The notes below the pieces were generated by a model. That model saw nothing but the letters and a program-made list of their open reading frames with translations. It made no database searches and had not been told where the DNA came from. A DNA stretch of 64,000 bases from contig OZ244898.1 in the NCBI GenBank assembly GCA_965221585.1, positions 682,001-746,000 on the forward strand. Direction: 5' to 3'. Made by a program: the position numbers and the translations under genes. This document shows positions 52,147-61,057 of this stretch, one piece after another. Origin of the DNA: VXYK01 sp965221585. Its GTDB lineage: Bacteria; Actinomycetota; Acidimicrobiia; Acidimicrobiales; Aldehydirespiratoraceae. How positions within the stretch are numbered: position 1 is the first letter of the stretch; every line of letters starts with the position of its first letter.

Positions 52147-52234
52147 CATCGGCGCGCGTGGTCTCGCTTGACGATGCGGCCATTGTGGCCCAACATGTTG
52201 CATCCGTCACACGTCGGTTTGGTCTGCGAGTTCT

Positions 52235-52250
52235 GGAGCCTACGGGCTCC
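52235..52250. terminator. UACG-tetraloop hairpin between convergent genes
   Basis: GGAGCC (52235-52240), TACG, GGCTCC (52245-52250): a 6-bp stem with a stable UNCG-class tetraloop on the plus-strand RNA. A looser GGCGGTGG/CCACCGCC pairing follows within 60 bp. The 193-bp spacer lies between the DUF1214 stop and the TetR stop, so transcription from both sides should end here. Confidence 0.5.
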
Positions 52251-52339
52251 GTGAGCGGGGCGGTGGTGCGCATCCTTTGGGGGAGGAGGTGTGCTCCACC
52301 GCCGCCGCAGTCCAAGAATCTGAAACCCGATAGCCGCGG

Positions 52340-52936
52340 TCAGGTGCGGTCAGATCCGGGTGACCAACCGGCGACGAGTCCGTCGAAGACACGTTCGGCG
52401 AGACCTGTCGCATCGAGGCCGGGGGTCATTCCGGCGACGGTGGCGACACCATGCACGGCTGCCCACAGCGCCATGGCGTAGTCGAGCGGTTCGGCAGGTT
52501 CCAGGTCTCCCTCGCTGATCGCTCGGCGCAGTTGGTCGACCATGGCATCGAACACGGCAGTCGCTCCGCTGTGTTCGATACCGCTTCCGACCCCGAGCGA
52601 GTCTGGGCTGTAGAGGAACATGAGCTCGAACAGTTGCGGGTCGTCGATCGACATCTGCACATAGGCCAGACTCGATTGACGGAGCATCTCTATGGCTATG
52701 CCGGAAGGCACCGCGGCGAACCGGGCGGCGAGTTCGTCGTAACCGACTTGTGCACAAGCCCGCAACAACTCGTCGCGGGAACTGAAATAGGCGTAGAAGG
52801 CTGGAGCGGTCACCCCCATCCTTGCCCCCAGGGTGCGCATCGACAGCGCTCCAATCCCTGAGGTGCGCAGCATTGCGAGCGCTTCGCCCACGATCGCCTC
52901 AGTGCTCAGCGCTGCCTTGGGTGTTCGAACGCTCAT
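52340..52936 (-). CDS. TetR/AcrR-family transcriptional regulator
   Basis: 198 residues from the ATG at 52936 (MSVRTPKAALSTEAIVGEAL). The helix-turn-helix is LSMRTLGARMGVTAPAFYAYFSSRDELL, the standard TetR signature. The C-terminal ligand domain resembles the TetR_C WHG-type (ALWAAVHGVATVAG). It probably represses a neighbouring operon. Candidate targets are the ABC importer behind it or the palindromic promoter at 56637, but neither is shown. Confidence 0.9.
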   Translation of the reverse strand: MSVRTPKAALSTEAIVGEALAMLRTSGIGALSMRTLGARMGVTAPAFYAYFSSRDELLRACAQVGYDELAARFAAVPSGIAIEMLRQSSLAYVQMSIDDPQLFELMFLYSPDSLGVGSGIEHSGATAVFDAMVDQLRRAISEGDLEPAEPLDYAMALWAAVHGVATVAGMTPGLDATGLAERVFDGLVAGWSPGSDRT

Positions 52937-52967
52937 GTGCGCACCATCATATTCTTGAAGGCCTAGA

Positions 52968-53022
52968 GGCCCCGCAAGTTGGCGGAGGATCTCCAAGCAT
53001 CAACGGCTTGACTTGCGGGGCC
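52968..53022. other. Long GC-rich inverted repeat, structured intergenic element
   Basis: GGCCCCGCAAGT (52968-52979) and ACTTGCGGGGCC (53011-53022) are a perfect 12-bp inverted repeat with a 31-nt loop. It is followed by a second GGGCC/GGCCC-rich stretch up to 53040. It lies between the TetR start and the end of the ABC permease gene (53094). It could be the terminator of the permease transcript, a small RNA or a REP-like element. Confidence 0.5.
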
Positions 53023-53093
53023 GTGGCCCGAGCGGCCCGGTGAGCGAAGCGAACCAAGAGCGGGAAACAACGCCTTACAGCTCAAAGGCCTGC

Positions 53094-55079
53094 CTATCTG
53101 CGCGCGCTCAGATTCTTGAACGGCTTCCTGCCTGACCCTGCCGTCCTCGACCGTGCCGCACCGGTGATCCCCGACGGGAACTTGATCGCTACGACCATCA
53201 GCAGCAGGCCGTTGAGAGCGAATTGATAGCTGGAGGCGTCGTCGCTGAACTGGTCGAGGGCAACGGTCAACAGACCTCCCTCGGTGATCGCCCCGGCGAC
53301 GAGCGCAGCGACCGGCGCGGCGATCCCGCTCAGATAGGCGATCGCCACCACGACCAGGGAGTCCAGAGCACCGAAAGACGCGGCCGACACGAACTGTTGC
53401 TGATACGCCAGCAGCGTGCCGCCGACACCGGCAAGAAACGCGGCCACCGCGTTGGCGCTGAGCTTCACCTGCACCGCAGAGATTCCGACCGCCTCAGCGG
53501 CTCGTTCGTTGGCCCGCACCGCCAGCCATTGACGACCCGTTGCGCTGCGCCTCAGGTTGACGACCAGCCACATCGAACCGCCCAGCACCACTAAGGTCAG
53601 CACCCCGAAGGCGGCACGCGGGTAACCAGAGCCGATCGCTTGGATGTTGAAGTCCAGACCGGCGAGGCGAGCGGGTTCCACTGCGGACCCCCCGAGACCG
53701 CCGGTGAACCAGCGCCATTTGAACACCAACTCTTCGACCGCGACCGCAGCGGCAAGTGAGGCGATCGCCAGGGTCAGTCCACGGATGCGGACCGCTGGAA
53801 GACCGGCGATGGTCCCGAGCGCCACAGCGACCGATACGCCCAGCAGCGCAGCGACGGGAAACCCGACGCCGAGTTCGTCTTGTGCGCGCACCATGCTGAA
53901 AGCAGCGATTCCCGCCAGTGCGAAAGTCGCCAAAGAAATCTGGCCGACGAAACCTGTGAGCACGATCACCGACAGGGTGATCACCGCGGCGATGGCCGAG
54001 AGCATGATCCCGAGTCGCCATTGCGACCCGAGCAGCAACAATGCGACCCCACCGCTCAGAACCGCAATAGTTGTGACCGGCATCGCCAGGCGAGGTTCTG
54101 TCGCGGCGGGAAGGGCGATGTTCGTTGCCAACTCACCGCGCCGGATCCGACGGTCACCGCGCAGGGTCAGGGCCAGCACGACCAGGATGAAGGGCAGGCC
54201 CTGCTGCAAGCCGATCGCCGGCAACCAGTCCCACTCCGACTGCGCATGCAGCAGCTCAGACTGCAGCATGCCGATCCCGAATCCGGCCGCGGCGCTCACA
54301 CCGATTGACCGGAATCGGCCCAGCAGGGCAGCACCCAGAGCGGCCACGATCAGCAGCGGTGTCGTGGTCGGTTCAATTCTGGTGATCGGCGCGGCGAGGA
54401 TCATTGCCGCGCCGGCCAGCATCGTGGCCAACATCCAGTTGACGACACCGATCCAGTCGGCGGAGATTCCGACCAGAACAGCCCCGGTCTCACTCTCGGC
54501 GCTCGCCCTGGTCGACAGCCCGAAGTTGCTGAATCGGTAGAGCGCCCATACGCCCACCGACGCGAGCACCACGATGGCGGTCAGCCAGTAGCGGTCGGCG
54601 ATGTTCCTCACGCCCGCGATCTCCACGATGTCGGTGGGCAGCGGGCCGTCGATGTTGAGCGTGGCAGACGACAACGTGGAGAAACGCAGCGCCATCACCC
54701 CGATCAGGTAGGTCATCAACCCCAGCGACGCAACAATTCGGGCCAACGGCGACGCCAGCCGCAGCGGCCGGAAGATCAACACGTAACACAGAGCCCCCAG
54801 CAGCGCCGCCAGCAGCATCACGATGATGAAGGCGCTGGCCACGGTGGGCCGCGCCAGAAGATGGAACCGCTCGGGCACGAACGGGATCAGCAGCGGTTGC
54901 ACGATGTCTCCGCTGGCGCGGAACTCGTAGTAGACGAGGGCCAGGTAGGTGCCGATAGCGCCGTGGGCGAAGTTGATCACGTTGCTGGCCCGGTGGGTGA
55001 CCACGACTCCGACCGCCAGAGCGGCGATCACCGCTCCGCTTCCCAGGCCGAGCAACAGGTTGGAGAGGTGTCCGCTCAC
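53094..55079 (-). CDS. Fused branched-chain amino-acid-type ABC permease (LivH-LivM)
   Basis: 661 residues. The first half is LivH-like (GVVVTHRASNVINFAHGAIGTYLA, with the typical NFAHG), and the second half is LivM-like (GFVGQISLATFALAGIAAFSM and AAEAVGISAVQVKLSANAVAAFLAG, the coupling EAA-type loop). A single polypeptide carries both membrane components, about 16-18 hydrophobic segments in total. It pairs with the LivK-like lipoprotein gene 25 bp upstream and the LivG/LivF ATPases beyond the carotenoid oxygenase gene. The imported ligand need not be an amino acid. Confidence 0.9.
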   Translation of the reverse strand: MSGHLSNLLLGLGSGAVIAALAVGVVVTHRASNVINFAHGAIGTYLALVYYEFRASGDIVQPLLIPFVPERFHLLARPTVASAFIIVMLLAALLGALCYVLIFRPLRLASPLARIVASLGLMTYLIGVMALRFSTLSSATLNIDGPLPTDIVEIAGVRNIADRYWLTAIVVLASVGVWALYRFSNFGLSTRASAESETGAVLVGISADWIGVVNWMLATMLAGAAMILAAPITRIEPTTTPLLIVAALGAALLGRFRSIGVSAAAGFGIGMLQSELLHAQSEWDWLPAIGLQQGLPFILVVLALTLRGDRRIRRGELATNIALPAATEPRLAMPVTTIAVLSGGVALLLLGSQWRLGIMLSAIAAVITLSVIVLTGFVGQISLATFALAGIAAFSMVRAQDELGVGFPVAALLGVSVAVALGTIAGLPAVRIRGLTLAIASLAAAVAVEELVFKWRWFTGGLGGSAVEPARLAGLDFNIQAIGSGYPRAAFGVLTLVVLGGSMWLVVNLRRSATGRQWLAVRANERAAEAVGISAVQVKLSANAVAAFLAGVGGTLLAYQQQFVSAASFGALDSLVVVAIAYLSGIAAPVAALVAGAITEGGLLTVALDQFSDDASSYQFALNGLLLMVVAIKFPSGITGAARSRTAGSGRKPFKNLSARR

Positions 55080-55104
55080 GCCGCGTGCCGCAACAGGGGT
55101 GGTA

Positions 55105-56601
55105 TCACTGACCTGCGCCGCTGGCGGCGAACAATTCTGCGGTGTCGATCCAGCCGCTCACATACTCGACCTCACCGACAGTCTCCATCAGGAACAGCGT
55201 CTGTTGCGGCGCGCACAGAGCCGGGAGACCGGGTACCTGCCGACCGTCGCAGGTGTATGGATGCCCCCAGAAACTCTCGTGATCGACGGACTGGCGCAAC
55301 CTCTCGATGATCGCCTCGCTGGTGATCTGGCCAGCGCCGAGTTCGACGAGCACCCCGTAGAGGTTCATCATTCCCCTGAAACCGACCGTTCCGGCGGCTT
55401 GGGCCGGGCCGGTGTTGTAGCGGTTGGTGACCTCGTCGAACAGCGTGCCCTCGACATCGCTGTCGTCGGGAGGCCCTTCCGAGTTGAACACCACGCCGAT
55501 ATTGGCACCGTCCGCGGCCTCGATCACATGGTCCGCGGCGCATGCGCCGACCAAGTAGAGCTGCGCGTCTATCTCAAGTTCCTTGAAGGTCTTCATGATG
55601 CTTACGCATGAGCTGTCCGCGGCTGCGATCACCACCGCGTCGGCTTCGAATTCGATGGCCTGGTTGAGCACCGGCAGGAAGTCTGCGGCGATCACCGGGA
55701 ACCGCACCAGCTTCACATCGAGGCCGAGGTGTTCGCCGACGACCGCGCCGTAGTCGGCTGCCGCTACTTCGAAAGCATCGAACTCGCCGTAGGCGATCAC
55801 AGCTCGTTCGGCTCCGTTGTCGGCCGCGTGTTTCATGAAGGCGGCGAGCCCGCCGGAGGATCCGCCGGAGAACGTGAAGCTGATCGCGCTGCGCTGTTCG
55901 GTGAGCCCTGCGGGGATCCCGCCGACTACGGGTATGCCGTTCTGCTCGAGGATCGGGAACGCCGCCTGGCTCATCACGTTGATTCCGCCGACCAGAGCGA
56001 CCACGCCCTCCTGCACCATTTCCTGGGCGCAGACCTGGGACTGTTCGGGACTGAACGGGGTGATGCACCAGTGAAACTCGATCGGGTGGCCGTCGACCCC
56101 GCCGAGTTCGGCGTTGATCCAGTTGACAGCGGCTTCGGCCGCGAACCGCACTTCGGGGAACGAACCGATGGGCGTGTCCTCCTGGTTGATCATGCCGATC
56201 TTGATGAGTTCCAAGCTCGTGTCGGCGGCGACAGCGGTGGCGGGGATGGTGCCGAGGAACCAGGATTCGCCCCGGTGTTGCCAGACGATGCTGCCGTCAT
56301 CGGCGACCGTTTCGGCGCTGTCGCCTGGATCGGCTGGTTCGTCTTCGTCAGTTCCGTCGCTGTCGCCTGCATCTTCTGTGCTGGTTTCAGCACCGCCGTC
56401 GGAGTCGTCCGGTTCCTCGCTCGTGTCCCCGTCGTCCGGGGTGCCGACGTTGTCGGAGGCTGAGGCTGGCAACTGCGCGGAGTCGCCGGAATCGTTGCCC
56501 GCGTCATCGTCTGCAGGTTCGCTGCACGAGACCATGAACAGGAGCAACGCCAAGACGGCGAGCAATAGGCGGTGACGCTGCAACTCTGGCACTCTGGTCA
56601 C
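55105..56601 (-). CDS. ABC transporter substrate-binding lipoprotein (LivK-like)
   Basis: 498 residues. The signal sequence is LLLAVLALLLFMVSC, with lipobox FMVSC making the Cys the lipid anchor. A low-complexity acidic linker of about 70 residues (EEPDDSDGGAETSTEDAGDS) precedes the periplasmic-binding fold. Type I binding-protein features include IKIGMINQEDTPIG, VVALVGGINVMSQAAFPIL and ADAVVIAAADSSCVSIM. It captures ligand outside the membrane for the fused permease encoded directly downstream. Its start is divergent from the carotenoid oxygenase gene. Confidence 0.9.
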   Translation of the reverse strand: MTRVPELQRHRLLLAVLALLLFMVSCSEPADDDAGNDSGDSAQLPASASDNVGTPDDGDTSEEPDDSDGGAETSTEDAGDSDGTDEDEPADPGDSAETVADDGSIVWQHRGESWFLGTIPATAVAADTSLELIKIGMINQEDTPIGSFPEVRFAAEAAVNWINAELGGVDGHPIEFHWCITPFSPEQSQVCAQEMVQEGVVALVGGINVMSQAAFPILEQNGIPVVGGIPAGLTEQRSAISFTFSGGSSGGLAAFMKHAADNGAERAVIAYGEFDAFEVAAADYGAVVGEHLGLDVKLVRFPVIAADFLPVLNQAIEFEADAVVIAAADSSCVSIMKTFKELEIDAQLYLVGACAADHVIEAADGANIGVVFNSEGPPDDSDVEGTLFDEVTNRYNTGPAQAAGTVGFRGMMNLYGVLVELGAGQITSEAIIERLRQSVDHESFWGHPYTCDGRQVPGLPALCAPQQTLFLMETVGEVEYVSGWIDTAELFAASGAGQ

Positions 56602-56636
56602 TCTACTAATCCTGTCCGCGCAGATTCCGGTTCCGC

Positions 56637-56665
56637 TTAACAGTGTTAACCAAATGGGGTAGGAT
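56637..56665 (+). promoter_or_regulatory. Promoter with palindrome over its -35 box
   Basis: TTAACA (56637-56642), then 17 nt, then TAGGAT (56660-56665) fits the housekeeping sigma consensus. It should start transcription about 20 bp before the oxygenase ATG at 56695. TTAACA is also the left half of a 13-bp perfect palindrome TTAACAgTGTTAA (56637-56649), a likely repressor site. Confidence 0.65.
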
Positions 56666-56694
56666 AAACAAGCCGAACAGAACGGGGGACCCGC

Positions 56695-58050
56695 ATGACC
56701 ATCACCGAAGACGACCGCTCAACCACCGCCTCTAGCACCGCCGAGGCCGACCCCCGATGGCATCTGAGCGGCAACTTTGCACCCGTCACCGAAGAGCTCG
56801 ATGCCGCAGATCTCGAGGTCGAAGGCGAGATCCCTCCCGAACTCGACGGCGTGTACCTGCGCAACGGATTCAATCCAGTCAACGGCGAGAGCGATCACTG
56901 GTTCTTCGGCCACGGCATGATCCACGGCATAGACCTGGCCGACGGCAGGGCCTCCTACCGCAATCGCTATGTGCGCACCCCGTACCTTGAAGCGGGCGGC
57001 ACGAGCGTGTCGCTCGACCCGGTTGCCTCCCCGGCAAACACCCACGTGGTGCGACACGCAGGTCGGATCCTGGCGCTGGAGGAGGTCCACTACCCGTGGG
57101 AGGTCGACATCGACCTCAACACGGTCGGCGTGCAGACCTTCGGCGATCGCCTGGTGGGCGCCTTCACCGCCCACCCGAAGATCTGCCCGACGACCGGCGA
57201 GATGCTGGCATTCGGCTACAACGTTCTGGGACCGGAATACCTTCGCTACTACCGTTTCTCAGCCGACGGCGAGCTGGTGCAGAGCGAACCGATCACCCTG
57301 CCGACCGGCGTTATGATGCACGACTTCAACATCACCGCGAACTACGTCGTGTGGATGGACCTTCCGGTTTGTTTCGACCTGGAACTGGCGATGAAAGGCG
57401 AGAGCCCGTTCTATTGGAACCCCGACAATGGTGCCCGCCTCGGCGTGATGGGCCGCGACGGCACCGACGCTGATGTGCGCTGGTTCGACATCGACCCCTG
57501 CTACGTCTTCCACCCGGTCAACTCACATGAGGAGGGTGACAGCATCGTGTTGACGGTGTGCCGTGCCGAGCGAGCGATGAAGGGCGGCTTCAACGACATC
57601 TCGGCCAAGGCTTCGCTGTGGCAGTGGACGATCAACCTGACGTCGGGAACCGTTTCTGAAGTTGAGATCGACTCGCGAAAGTCTGACTTCGCCCGCGTCG
57701 ACGACCGGCGTCTTGGTCTGCCGGCCCGCTACGGCTACACGATGCAGTTGGGCAACAACCCGCACAACCCCGAGATGGGCACCGAACTCTACAAATACGA
57801 CTTGACCACCGGAGTCGCCGAGGTTCACGACATGGGATCCGTCACCGGTGGCGAAGCGCTCTTTGTGCCGCGCAGCGCGGACTCCGATGAAGACGACGGT
57901 TGGGCGATGCTGCTGGCCTACGATCCGGCCGCCAGGCGCAGCGAACTGCGCATCATCGACGCGCAGGACTTCAGCGGCCCGCCGGTTGCCAGGGTGTTCA
58001 CCCCCCAACGCGTCCCCTACGGCGCTCACGGCTCGTGGCTTGAGCGCTAA
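56695..58050 (+). CDS. Carotenoid cleavage oxygenase family protein
   Basis: 451 residues, a normal length for the family. The four iron-binding His of the seven-bladed propeller are at H160 (FTAHPK), H209 (MMHDF), H273 (VFHPVNSHEE) and H445 (GAHGSW). The N-terminal GVYLRNGFNP and the HWFFGHGMIHG block are also typical. These enzymes cleave an alkene bond in carotenoids, apocarotenoids, stilbenes or lignin-derived compounds with O2. The gene lies between the two halves of an ABC importer, so an imported hydrophobic ligand could be its substrate (inference). Confidence 0.92.
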   Translation: MTITEDDRSTTASSTAEADPRWHLSGNFAPVTEELDAADLEVEGEIPPELDGVYLRNGFNPVNGESDHWFFGHGMIHGIDLADGRASYRNRYVRTPYLEAGGTSVSLDPVASPANTHVVRHAGRILALEEVHYPWEVDIDLNTVGVQTFGDRLVGAFTAHPKICPTTGEMLAFGYNVLGPEYLRYYRFSADGELVQSEPITLPTGVMMHDFNITANYVVWMDLPVCFDLELAMKGESPFYWNPDNGARLGVMGRDGTDADVRWFDIDPCYVFHPVNSHEEGDSIVLTVCRAERAMKGGFNDISAKASLWQWTINLTSGTVSEVEIDSRKSDFARVDDRRLGLPARYGYTMQLGNNPHNPEMGTELYKYDLTTGVAEVHDMGSVTGGEALFVPRSADSDEDDGWAMLLAYDPAARRSELRIIDAQDFSGPPVARVFTPQRVPYGAHGSWLER

Positions 58051-58057
58051 CCGCCCG

Positions 58058-58801
58058 TCAACTCAAGTAGCTGGTTTGGATCGCAGAAGGGTCCGCTCGA
58101 AGATCGGCGGCATCGCCCTCTAGTACGACGGTTCCTTTGGCCATCACCACGGCCCGGTCCGCTAGTTGCAGAGCCAGATGCACGTGCTGTTCGACCATGA
58201 CCACCGCGGTGTTCTCCTCGGTGGCGACCCGGCGCACCACGGGCAGTATCTCCTCCACGATCACCGGTGCCAGGCCGAGACTCATTTCGTCGACCAGTAA
58301 CAGTCGGGGACGGCAGACGATGGCCCGGGCAAGCGCCAGCATCTGCTGCTCGCCTCCCGATAGCAGACCCGCTTGGCGGTCCATCAACGGGGCGAGAGCA
58401 GCAAAGATGTCGACGGCCCGTTCGTAGGCCGCGGCGCGTTGACGGCGTCGCAGGCCCGGGGCCAAACGCAGGTTCTGGCGCACGGTCAGGTCGAAGAACA
58501 GCGAACGATCATCAGCCACATGCGACACTCCACGGCGGGCCAGACGATGGGGTCGGCGAGGATCGGTCGGTTTGCCGAGCACCTCGACGGTCCCGCCGAG
58601 CAGGGGCAACAACCCCGAGATCGTGCGCAGAGTGGTGGTCTTTCCTGCCCCGTTGGGACCGAGCAGAGCAATGATCTCACCAGGTGCAACTTCAAGGTTG
58701 AGCTTGTGCACCACCGGCACACCGAAGTAACCGGCGTCAGCCCCCACGACAGCCAGAGCCGGCTTTGGTCGCTTGCTGGTCACGGGCTGGGCGCTGGTCA
58801 T
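58058..58801 (-). CDS. ABC transporter ATP-binding protein, LivF-like
   Basis: 247 residues. Walker A is GPNGAGKTT, the ABC signature is LLSGGEQQML, and Walker B is LLLVDEMSLGL. LivF-type sequence includes AVVMVEQHVHLALQLADRAVVM. Its ATG overlaps the LivG stop by 4 bp, so the two ATPases are coupled and should form a heterodimer driving the LivHM permease. It is convergent with the carotenoid oxygenase gene (7 bp apart). Confidence 0.92.
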   Translation of the reverse strand: MTSAQPVTSKRPKPALAVVGADAGYFGVPVVHKLNLEVAPGEIIALLGPNGAGKTTTLRTISGLLPLLGGTVEVLGKPTDPRRPHRLARRGVSHVADDRSLFFDLTVRQNLRLAPGLRRRQRAAAYERAVDIFAALAPLMDRQAGLLSGGEQQMLALARAIVCRPRLLLVDEMSLGLAPVIVEEILPVVRRVATEENTAVVMVEQHVHLALQLADRAVVMAKGTVVLEGDAADLRADPSAIQTSYLS

Positions 58802-59562
58802 GGTTGTTCCGCAGCCTCGCCGAGGTAGGCGGCCACAACCGCAGGGTTGTTCTGGATCTCCTGGGGCGTGCCGGCAGCGATGATGTTCCCGAAGTCCAGC
58901 ACATGAATGTGTTCGCAGACATCGAGCACAAGGCCCATGTCGTGATCCACCAGCAGGATGGTCACGCCCGTCTCGGCGATCGTGCGGATCTGTTGACCGA
59001 GGATGAGACTCTCGTCCGAATCGAGCCCAGCGGCGGGTTCATCGAGCAGCAGCAGCTGGGGGCCGGCGGCGAGGGCTCGGGCCATGCCGACGAGTCGTCT
59101 CTGCCCGTGGCTCAGGTCGGCGGGGAGCCGGTGGCTTTCGTCGCTCAACCCGACAAGTCCAAGCGCCCGGCTGACGGTGGCATCAGCGGTGCGTGATTTT
59201 CGGGGACGGATGGCGTCGCTGATGAACTGCCACCACCCGGTCTGTTCAGCTGCGGCCAGCAGATTCTGCTCGACGGTCAGGTCTTCAAACAGCTCAAGCG
59301 TCTGAAATGTCCGGACCAGGCCCTTTTTGACTCGCGCGTGCGTTTGATCGCGGCTGATGTCGACTCCGTCGAAGAGGACTCTTCCCCGGCTCCGGACCAT
59401 CCCGGTGACTGCGTCGATGAAGGTGGTCTTGCCCGCGCCGTTTGGCCCGATCAACCCGGTCACGGTGCCTGATTCAAGTTTCAGGTCGACGTTGTCGAGC
59501 GCGACCACGCCACCGAACTCGACCGTCAGTCCCCTGATCTCCAGCAAACTCACCTCGGCCAA
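58798..59562 (-). CDS. ABC transporter ATP-binding protein, LivG-like
   Basis: 254 residues. Walker A is GPNGAGKTT, the signature is DLSHGQRRLVGMARAL, and Walker B is LLLLDEPAAGLD. LivG features are the N-terminal LTVEFGGVVALDNVDL and the C-terminal GNIIAAGTPQEIQNNPAVVAAYLG. It shares an operon with the LivF gene. The permease and binding-protein genes lie 3 kb away on the same strand, beyond the oppositely oriented oxygenase gene. Confidence 0.92.
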   Translation of the reverse strand: MAEVSLLEIRGLTVEFGGVVALDNVDLKLESGTVTGLIGPNGAGKTTFIDAVTGMVRSRGRVLFDGVDISRDQTHARVKKGLVRTFQTLELFEDLTVEQNLLAAAEQTGWWQFISDAIRPRKSRTADATVSRALGLVGLSDESHRLPADLSHGQRRLVGMARALAAGPQLLLLDEPAAGLDSDESLILGQQIRTIAETGVTILLVDHDMGLVLDVCEHIHVLDFGNIIAAGTPQEIQNNPAVVAAYLGEAAEQP

Positions 59563-59597
59563 GGTACTGCCTCTCCGAGCGGAGCACCCGGTGGCAC

Positions 59598-60257
59598 CTA
59601 CTCGGAGTTGTTGGACGGGAGCGTGACCGTGGTGTCGGCGAATTCGGCGTCGTCGGGATCATGTGTCACCCAGACGACCGTTCGGTGGTCGGTGCTGATC
59701 AAAAGGTCCCGCAGAGCTGTGCGGCTCTGGTCGTCGACCGAGGCCAGCGGCTCATCGAGCAACAGCACCTGAGCGGGCGTGGCGAGCGCTCGGGCGATGG
59801 AGGCGCGCTGGCGTTGACCGCCGGACAGTTGTGCGGGTCGAGCGGTTGCGACTTCGGTGAGGCCGACAGCGGCGAGGTGGTCGGCCGCCAGCTCACGGGC
59901 AGGGGATCGTCTCAGCCCTGCCCGACGCAGGGGATAGGCCACATTGTCGATGATCCGCAGATGACCGAACAGCCGGTGGTCCTGGAACGCCACTGCCACG
60001 CTTCGTTGATGGGCAGCGATGAACGTCGACGAGCCGTCATCGACGACCCGCCCACCTATCCTGAGTTCCCCGGTCTCAAGCCGCTCGAGCCCTGCGATCA
60101 CGCGCAGCAGAGTGGTCTTGCCGACGCCGTTGGGACCCAGGACTGCTGTGCGTGCCTGGTCGAACGCAACATGCAACCGCAGCGTGAAATCCTGGCGTCT
60201 CACCACTCCGTGGACCTCGATGTGAACGGGTTGCGACGAACGAACGTCCGTGCTCAT
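59598..60257 (-). CDS. modC: Molybdate-type ABC ATP-binding protein
   Basis: 219 residues. Walker A is GPNGVGKTT, the signature is LSGGQRQRASIARALA, and Walker B is LLLDEPLASVD. The ATG at 60257 overlaps the permease stop (ATGA), so the shorter start is preferred over one at 60269. It lacks the C-terminal TOBE/mop domain of classic ModC; the TOBE function is instead carried by the regulator that heads this operon. It energises molybdate (or tungstate) import. Confidence 0.85.
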   Translation of the reverse strand: MSTDVRSSQPVHIEVHGVVRRQDFTLRLHVAFDQARTAVLGPNGVGKTTLLRVIAGLERLETGELRIGGRVVDDGSSTFIAAHQRSVAVAFQDHRLFGHLRIIDNVAYPLRRAGLRRSPARELAADHLAAVGLTEVATARPAQLSGGQRQRASIARALATPAQVLLLDEPLASVDDQSRTALRDLLISTDHRTVVWVTHDPDDAEFADTTVTLPSNNSE

Positions 60258-61057
60258 CGGGTCAACCACCTGCCGCGCAGGGCTATTAGCACCCCGAGAC
60301 TCACGGCCAGGAGCAGCACACTGATTGCCACCGCCGATTCAGGGTCGGATTCGAGCGCCAGGAAGGTTTGCAACGGCAGTGTGCGGGTTCGTCCGCCGAG
60401 GCTTCCCGCGAAGGTGATTGTGGCCCCGAACTCGCCGAGTGCGCGGGCCCAGCCGAGCGCCAGACCCGCACCGATCGCACCGCGAATCGACGGCACCGTC
60501 ACCGTGGCGAATGCGGTCATCGGCCCTGCAGCGTTGACCGCGGCGGCCTCTTCAAGGTCACGGCCCTGTGCGACCAGGGCGCTTTCGACTGTCGTTACGA
60601 AGAACGGCAGGGCGACGAAAGTGGCCGCGAGGATCGTTCCCGCAGTCGTGAAGGGCAGGGTGACTCCGAACCAACTGTCGAGCCACTGACCGACCAAACC
60701 ACGACGACCAAGTGCAAAAAGCAGTGCAGTACCAGCCACGACGGGTGGCAACACCATTGGCAGCAGGACCACGGCCCGGACCAGTCGTGGGAACGGCAAG
60801 TCGACCCGAGCCAGCACCCACGCCAACGGCAATCCGAGGATCAGACACAGTCCCGCCGCGCTGAGACTCACGACGAGCGATACCCGAATGGCTTCGAGCA
60901 CCGCGTCATTCACCAGTCGAGACCCCAGCGACGACCACGGAGCGCGCTGCAGCAAGCCCACCACCGGAACGACCAACAGCGCGACGGCCAGCATCGCCGG
61001 CACCAGCAGCGTTAGCGGAGTGCGCCCGATTCTGTTCATGAGCAGCGTGCGGTTCAT
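60254..61057 (-). CDS. modB: Molybdate-type ABC permease
   Basis: 267 residues with about six hydrophobic segments, from LTLLVPAMLAVALLVVPVVG to VAISVLLLAVSLGVLIA. The cytoplasmic EAA loop reads EEAAAVNAAGPMTAFATVTVPSI, and AWARALGEFGATITFAGS is the conserved ModB/CysT block before the last helices. The ATG overlaps the modA stop (4 bp). It forms the membrane channel with the ModC ATPase. Confidence 0.9.
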   Translation of the reverse strand: MNRTLLMNRIGRTPLTLLVPAMLAVALLVVPVVGLLQRAPWSSLGSRLVNDAVLEAIRVSLVVSLSAAGLCLILGLPLAWVLARVDLPFPRLVRAVVLLPMVLPPVVAGTALLFALGRRGLVGQWLDSWFGVTLPFTTAGTILAATFVALPFFVTTVESALVAQGRDLEEAAAVNAAGPMTAFATVTVPSIRGAIGAGLALGWARALGEFGATITFAGSLGGRTRTLPLQTFLALESDPESAVAISVLLLAVSLGVLIALRGRWLTR

